Of a stretch of 64,000 nucleotides of DNA, positions 60,914 through 64,000 are shown in pieces. A program made the translations under genes and the position numbers. Where the stretch lies: contig JAGNIV010000001.1 of assembly GCA_018001015.1 (NCBI GenBank), positions 124,001-188,000 of the forward strand, in the 5' to 3' direction. Within the stretch, counting starts at the first letter, position 1, and each line of letters starts with the position of its first letter. Origin of the DNA: Phenylobacterium sp. (GTDB lineage Bacteria > Pseudomonadota > Alphaproteobacteria > Caulobacterales > Caulobacteraceae). The notes beneath the pieces are model-generated. The model saw only the letters and a list, made by a program, of their open reading frames with translations, ran no database searches and had not been told where the DNA came from.

Positions 60914-62131
60914 ATGAAGACGGTCATCCAGGGTTCCCTGTCCGGCACGACCGGGGGTGAGATCGCGGCCCAGGCCCTGCGCGCCTGCGTTCACTGCGGC
61001 ATGTGCAACGCCACCTGCCCCACCTACCAGATCACCGGCGACGAGCTGGATGGGCCGCGCGGCCGCATCTACCTGCTGAAGCAGGCGCTGGAGGGCCAGC
61101 CGGTCAGCCAGACGACGCTGAGGCACCTGGACCGCTGCCTGAGCTGCCGCGCCTGCGAGACCACCTGCCCCTCCGGTGTCCAATACCACCGGCTCTACGA
61201 CATCGGCCGCGAGGCCGTGGTGGAACAGGTCGGCCGCCCCTGGACCGAGCGGCTGGCGCGGGCGGCGATCCGCAGGGTGACCCGCTCGGCGACCCTGCTG
61301 GGTGCGGCGCTCACCGCGGGCCGGCTTGTGCGGCCGCTGCTGCCCAAGGCGCTGAAAGCCAAGGTCACGCCGCGTATCGCCCCTGGCCTGCGTCCCGCCC
61401 CGCACCACGTCCGGCGGATGTTGATGCTTACCGGCTGCGCCCAGGCCGCCGCCGCCCCGCACTTCAACGCCGTGACCGCCCGGGTCTTCGACCGCCTGGG
61501 GGTGAGCCTCGTCGAAGCGCCCCGCGCCGGCTGTTGCGGAGCCGTCAGTTTCCACCTCGACGCGCCGCACGAAGGCGCCGCCGCCGCTCGGGCCAATATC
61601 GACGCCTGGTGGCCCGACATCGAGGCGGGCGCCGAGGCGGTCGTCGTCAACTCCAGCGGCTGCGCGGCCTTCATCAAGGACTATCCCGACGTCCTGCGCG
61701 ACGACCCGGCCTATGCCGAGAAGGCCCGCGTGGTGGCCTCCCTGGTGCGCGATCCGATCCAGCTGCTGTCGGCAGCCGACCTCGCCGCGCGCCGCGCGCC
61801 GGCCGAACCCCGGATCGCGGTCCACGAACCCTGCACCCTGCAGCACGGCCTGCGCCTCACCGGCCAGATCGGGGCCCTGTTGCGCCGCCTGGGCTACGAA
61901 CCCCAGCCGGTGGCCGACGCGCACATCTGCTGCGGCTCGGCCGGCGCCTATTCGCTGCTGCAGCCGGAGATGGCGGGCAAGCTGAAGGCCGCCAAGCTGG
62001 CCAACCTCAACGCCCACCAGCCGGCCGCCATCTACACCGCCAATATCGGCTGCTGGATGCACCTGTCGTCCGACTCCACGGCTCCGGTTCGTCACTGGCT
62101 TGAGGCCGTGGATGAGGTCACGCGGCCCTGA
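60914..62131 (+). CDS. glcF: Glycolate oxidase iron-sulphur subunit GlcF
   Basis: A 405-residue subunit with two [4Fe-4S] motifs: Cys25, Cys28, Cys31, Cys35 (CVHCGMCNATC) and a second set beginning CLSCRACETTC near residue 76. The later CCG-type domains (GCCG and CCGSAG) are of the heterodisulphide-reductase kind that take electrons on. It starts immediately after glcE, one transcript with glcDE. The glyoxylate made is used by GlcB, encoded 31 kb away; no glcC-type regulator is adjacent. Confidence 0.94.
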   Translation: MKTVIQGSLSGTTGGEIAAQALRACVHCGMCNATCPTYQITGDELDGPRGRIYLLKQALEGQPVSQTTLRHLDRCLSCRACETTCPSGVQYHRLYDIGREAVVEQVGRPWTERLARAAIRRVTRSATLLGAALTAGRLVRPLLPKALKAKVTPRIAPGLRPAPHHVRRMLMLTGCAQAAAAPHFNAVTARVFDRLGVSLVEAPRAGCCGAVSFHLDAPHEGAAAARANIDAWWPDIEAGAEAVVVNSSGCAAFIKDYPDVLRDDPAYAEKARVVASLVRDPIQLLSAADLAARRAPAEPRIAVHEPCTLQHGLRLTGQIGALLRRLGYEPQPVADAHICCGSAGAYSLLQPEMAGKLKAAKLANLNAHQPAAIYTANIGCWMHLSSDSTAPVRHWLEAVDEVTRP

Positions 62132-62226
62132 CTCGCCGTTGACAGCCTGCCGTGGCGGCAGTCTCATGTCGCCATAAGCGGGCGGGCTCGATCACGTCGG
62201 CGCAAATGACATTAGGGAATCCGACC

Positions 62227-63438
62227 ATGGCTGATTTTGGCGGCGCCGATCTCGACGCCTTCCGCGCCCAGGCCAAGACCTGGCTGGCGGAGAACTTCCC
62301 CCCCTCTTTGAAGAGCCGCAGCGACATCGCCGCCGCCGAAGCGCCGGTCCCCGTCGAGGGCGACTACAAGCTCTGGAAAGAGCGCATGGGCGCCAAGGGC
62401 TGGGGAGTTCCCACCTGGCCGGCGGAATATGGCGGCGGCGGCCTGAACAGTTCCGAGGCCCGGGTGCTGCGCGAGGAGATGGCCGCGGTCGGCGCCTGGA
62501 ACCCCATCGGCGGCATGGGGGTGATGATGTTCGGCCCCACCCTGTTGGAATACGGCACCGAGGAACAGAAGCAGCGCCACATCCCCCCCATCGTCCGCGG
62601 CGAGCTGCGCTGGTGCCAGGGCTATTCGGAGCCGGGCTCCGGATCGGACCTTGCCAGCCTGCAGACCAAAGCTCAGGATATGGGTGATCATTTCCTCGTA
62701 AATGGTTCAAAAATTTGGACTTCTGGCGCCCAGTACGCCGACTGGTGCTTCTGCCTGACCCGCACCGATCCCAGCAAGAAGCATGAGGGGATCAGCTTCC
62801 TGCTGATCGACATGAAGACGCCGGGCGTGGAGCCGCGGCCGATCCTGCTGATCTCGGGGTCGTCGCCGTTCTGCGAGACCTTCTTCACCGATGTGAAGGT
62901 GCCTAAGGAGAACCTGGTGGGGCCGCTCAACGGCGGCTGGACGGTCGGCAAGCGGCTGCTGCAGCATGAGCGCAACGGCCTGTCGGGGGGCGGCGGGGCG
63001 CCGGCGCGGAGCAATCCGGCGGCGCTGCGCGAAATCGCCAAGAAATACATCGGGTTGGACGAGCACGGTAAGCTGGCCGACCGCGACTTCCGCACCCGGC
63101 TGATCGAGCAGGACATGAACGCGCGGGCCTATCAGCTCACCAACGCTCGGGTGGCGATGGAGGCGCGTAATCAGAACGGGCCCAGCGCCGCGACCTCGAT
63201 CATGAAGAACGCGTCGTCGAGCATCAATGTGAACCACGCCGAGATGGTGGTGGAGGCCATGGGCTATAACGGCCTGGCCTGGGCCGGAGATGAGTTCAGC
63301 GCCGAGGAGTTGGCGGCCGCGCGAGCCTTCCTGCGGGTGAAGTCCGGGACGATCGCGGGCGGGTCCTACGAGATCCAGAACAACATCATCTCCAAGCGGA
63401 TCCTGGGCCTGCCCGACACCAACATCCACACCTACTGA
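62227..63438 (+). CDS. Acyl-CoA dehydrogenase
   Basis: A 403-residue FAD enzyme from ATG 62227 (AGGGA upstream), about the usual size. The FAD/substrate signature RWCQGYSEPGSGSD (about 135-148), the WTSGAQYADW stretch and the C-terminal GGSYEIQNNIISKRILGLP fit the family of FadE-like dehydrogenases acting on branched, aromatic or steroid-type CoA esters. The segment at 62668-62724 is coded almost entirely with A/T-ending codons while the rest uses G/C-ending ones; the protein stays in frame and matches the family. 95 bases after glcF, so it may be transcribed separately. Confidence 0.92.
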   Translation: MADFGGADLDAFRAQAKTWLAENFPPSLKSRSDIAAAEAPVPVEGDYKLWKERMGAKGWGVPTWPAEYGGGGLNSSEARVLREEMAAVGAWNPIGGMGVMMFGPTLLEYGTEEQKQRHIPPIVRGELRWCQGYSEPGSGSDLASLQTKAQDMGDHFLVNGSKIWTSGAQYADWCFCLTRTDPSKKHEGISFLLIDMKTPGVEPRPILLISGSSPFCETFFTDVKVPKENLVGPLNGGWTVGKRLLQHERNGLSGGGGAPARSNPAALREIAKKYIGLDEHGKLADRDFRTRLIEQDMNARAYQLTNARVAMEARNQNGPSAATSIMKNASSSINVNHAEMVVEAMGYNGLAWAGDEFSAEELAAARAFLRVKSGTIAGGSYEIQNNIISKRILGLPDTNIHTY

Positions 63439-63450
63439 TTGACCGGCGGA

Positions 63451-63473
63451 GGCCCCGTCGCTAAGGCGGGGCC
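63451..63473 (+). terminator. Stem-loop after the acyl-CoA dehydrogenase gene
   Basis: GGCCCCGTC pairs with GGCGGGGCC (one G-T pair) around a five-base loop. No T tract follows, so Rho-independent termination is only partly supported. Confidence 0.5.
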
Positions 63474-63563
63474 ATGGCCACCTCGACGACCATTGTTGCG
63501 AACACCGACCTGCGGAGCGTGCTGAGCGCCCGCGGCGGCCGAGGTCTGCGCGTCTCCGGATAG
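63474..63563 (+). CDS. Possible 29-residue ORF before the synthetase-like gene
   Basis: A 29-codon ORF from ATG 63474, immediately after the hairpin at 63451-63473. The peptide has a Thr-rich start and a Gly/Arg-rich end. No ribosome-binding site separate from the hairpin is visible. Together with a second stem-loop (TCCCCGG/CCGGGGA, 63588-63605) it occupies the leader of the next gene; an attenuator is one possibility, chance another. Confidence 0.25.
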   Translation: MATSTTIVANTDLRSVLSARGGRGLRVSG

Positions 63564-63652
63564 ACCGCGGGACCCGGCGTGAGCCGTTCCCCGGCGCTCC
63601 GGGGACGTAAAGCACCGCCTGACATTCCCAACATCTGATCGGAGGAGCCGCC

Positions 63653-64000
63653 GTGCTTTCCCTCTACCAATCCAATGGGTTGGTCCACTGGACCGACCGT
63701 GAGATCCGCCTGCGCGAGATGATGCAGGCCCACTTCGCCGCCGAGGTCTCGGCCTTCCTGACCGCCGCAAATCCCGCCTGGGACATCCGCCGGGTGGAGG
63801 CGCCGCAACTGACGCCCCGCGAGCTGGTGTCGGGCGCCTATGGGCCCGAGGACATCTTCTTCGTCGAGCGGATCGGCGAGAATGACCTGCAACTGGTGCT
63901 GAGGCCCGAGACCACCCCCTCGACCTACGCCTACATGACCCACCTGCTGAACAGCCACGCGCGGGTGAAGCTGCCCCTCTGCGTCTGGCAGGCGGGGAAG
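63653..64000 (+). CDS. Class II aminoacyl-tRNA-synthetase-like protein, N-terminal part
   Basis: An open frame of 116 codons from GTG 63653, behind GGAGGAG, running off the window. The segment LVLRPETTPSTYAYM (about residues 82-96) resembles motif 2 of class II synthetases, particularly GlyRS and ProRS (RPET followed by Thr/Ala), and RVKLPLCVWQAGK follows as the usual motif 2 second strand. The N-terminus is shorter than a housekeeping GlyRS. It could be a GlyRS, a ProRS-like paralogue or a synthetase-like enzyme making aminoacyl derivatives. The C-terminal domains are needed to decide. Confidence 0.65.
   Translation, partial: MLSLYQSNGLVHWTDREIRLREMMQAHFAAEVSAFLTAANPAWDIRRVEAPQLTPRELVSGAYGPEDIFFVERIGENDLQLVLRPETTPSTYAYMTHLLNSHARVKLPLCVWQAGK

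Overview
The window is one continuous stretch of high-GC (roughly two-thirds G+C by eye) alphaproteobacterial chromosome. The gene content points to Caulobacteraceae, most likely Phenylobacterium or a close relative of Caulobacter: two large carbohydrate/substrate TonB-dependent receptors, a pectin/uronate regulon under a LacI-type regulator, a long-form isocitrate lyase, a bacterial (6-4) photolyase with its DUF2256 partner, a CYP153 P450 and several Baeyer-Villiger-type flavoproteins. This assignment is inference from gene families; no rRNA, tRNA, CRISPR array, intact insertion sequence, prophage or integrase was seen.

Layout. 1-13 kb: a partial thiO-like oxidase, a three-gene ABC-2 exporter operon, a GNAT acetyltransferase with a structured leader, a TetR/crotonase divergent pair, a Baeyer-Villiger-type monooxygenase, a soluble GAF-PAS-PAS hybrid histidine kinase, a LysR regulator, and a tightly overlapped four-gene operon of unknown role (11363-13318: two GNAT-like proteins, an isochorismatase-fold protein lacking its nucleophile, and an 83-residue acidic protein) followed by an XRE regulator. 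14-25 kb: SpoU methyltransferase, M13 peptidase, then the first pectin block (kdgK, TonB receptor, kduD, kduI) with an L,D-transpeptidase embedded in it. 25-33 kb: second monooxygenase, an APH-type kinase, then the glyoxylate-shunt block (glcB, a RamB/ScpR-like regulator, aceA). 33-34 kb: a gene-poor, lower-GC scar containing a duplicated fragment of a serine hydrolase gene. 34-48 kb: housekeeping and accessory genes (serine hydrolase/TetR, YCII + ECF42-type sigma factor, DUF808, AraC, DUF2306, an exported phosphatase-fold protein without its catalytic Cys, DsbA/FrnE-like protein, acyl-CoA ligase, alpha/beta hydrolase, photolyase + DUF2256). 47-52 kb: second pectin block (LacI regulator, pectate lyase, FAH-type hydratase, hexuronate-type MFS transporter). 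52-64 kb: CYP153, a second TonB receptor, an SDR/unknown/dienelactone-hydrolase operon, glcDEF, an acyl-CoA dehydrogenase and the start of a class II aminoacyl-tRNA-synthetase-like gene.

How the genes work together. Secreted pectate lyase would make unsaturated oligogalacturonides, the TonB receptor at 18136-20982 would import them, the MFS carrier would move monomers into the cytoplasm, and KduI-KduD-KdgK would convert the unsaturated monomer to KDG and KDG-6-phosphate. The two blocks, 25 kb apart, are tied together by one shared operator-like palindrome (TGACACCGGTGTCA and variants at 21068, 21100, 24599 and 49560), which I propose is the site of the LacI protein encoded at 46982-48022. Glyoxylate metabolism is also dispersed: aceA makes glyoxylate from isocitrate, GlcDEF makes it from glycolate, and GlcB condenses it with acetyl-CoA; the regulator between glcB and aceA sits next to overlapping palindromes.

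The items most worth following are the 11363-13971 operon, two probable pseudoenzymes (12552-13070 and 41285-41815), a dispersed palindromic repeat family (7584-7679 and 27783-27876, the second supplying a gene's stop codon), and a sharply bounded A/T-ending-codon patch inside the acyl-CoA dehydrogenase gene (62668-62724).
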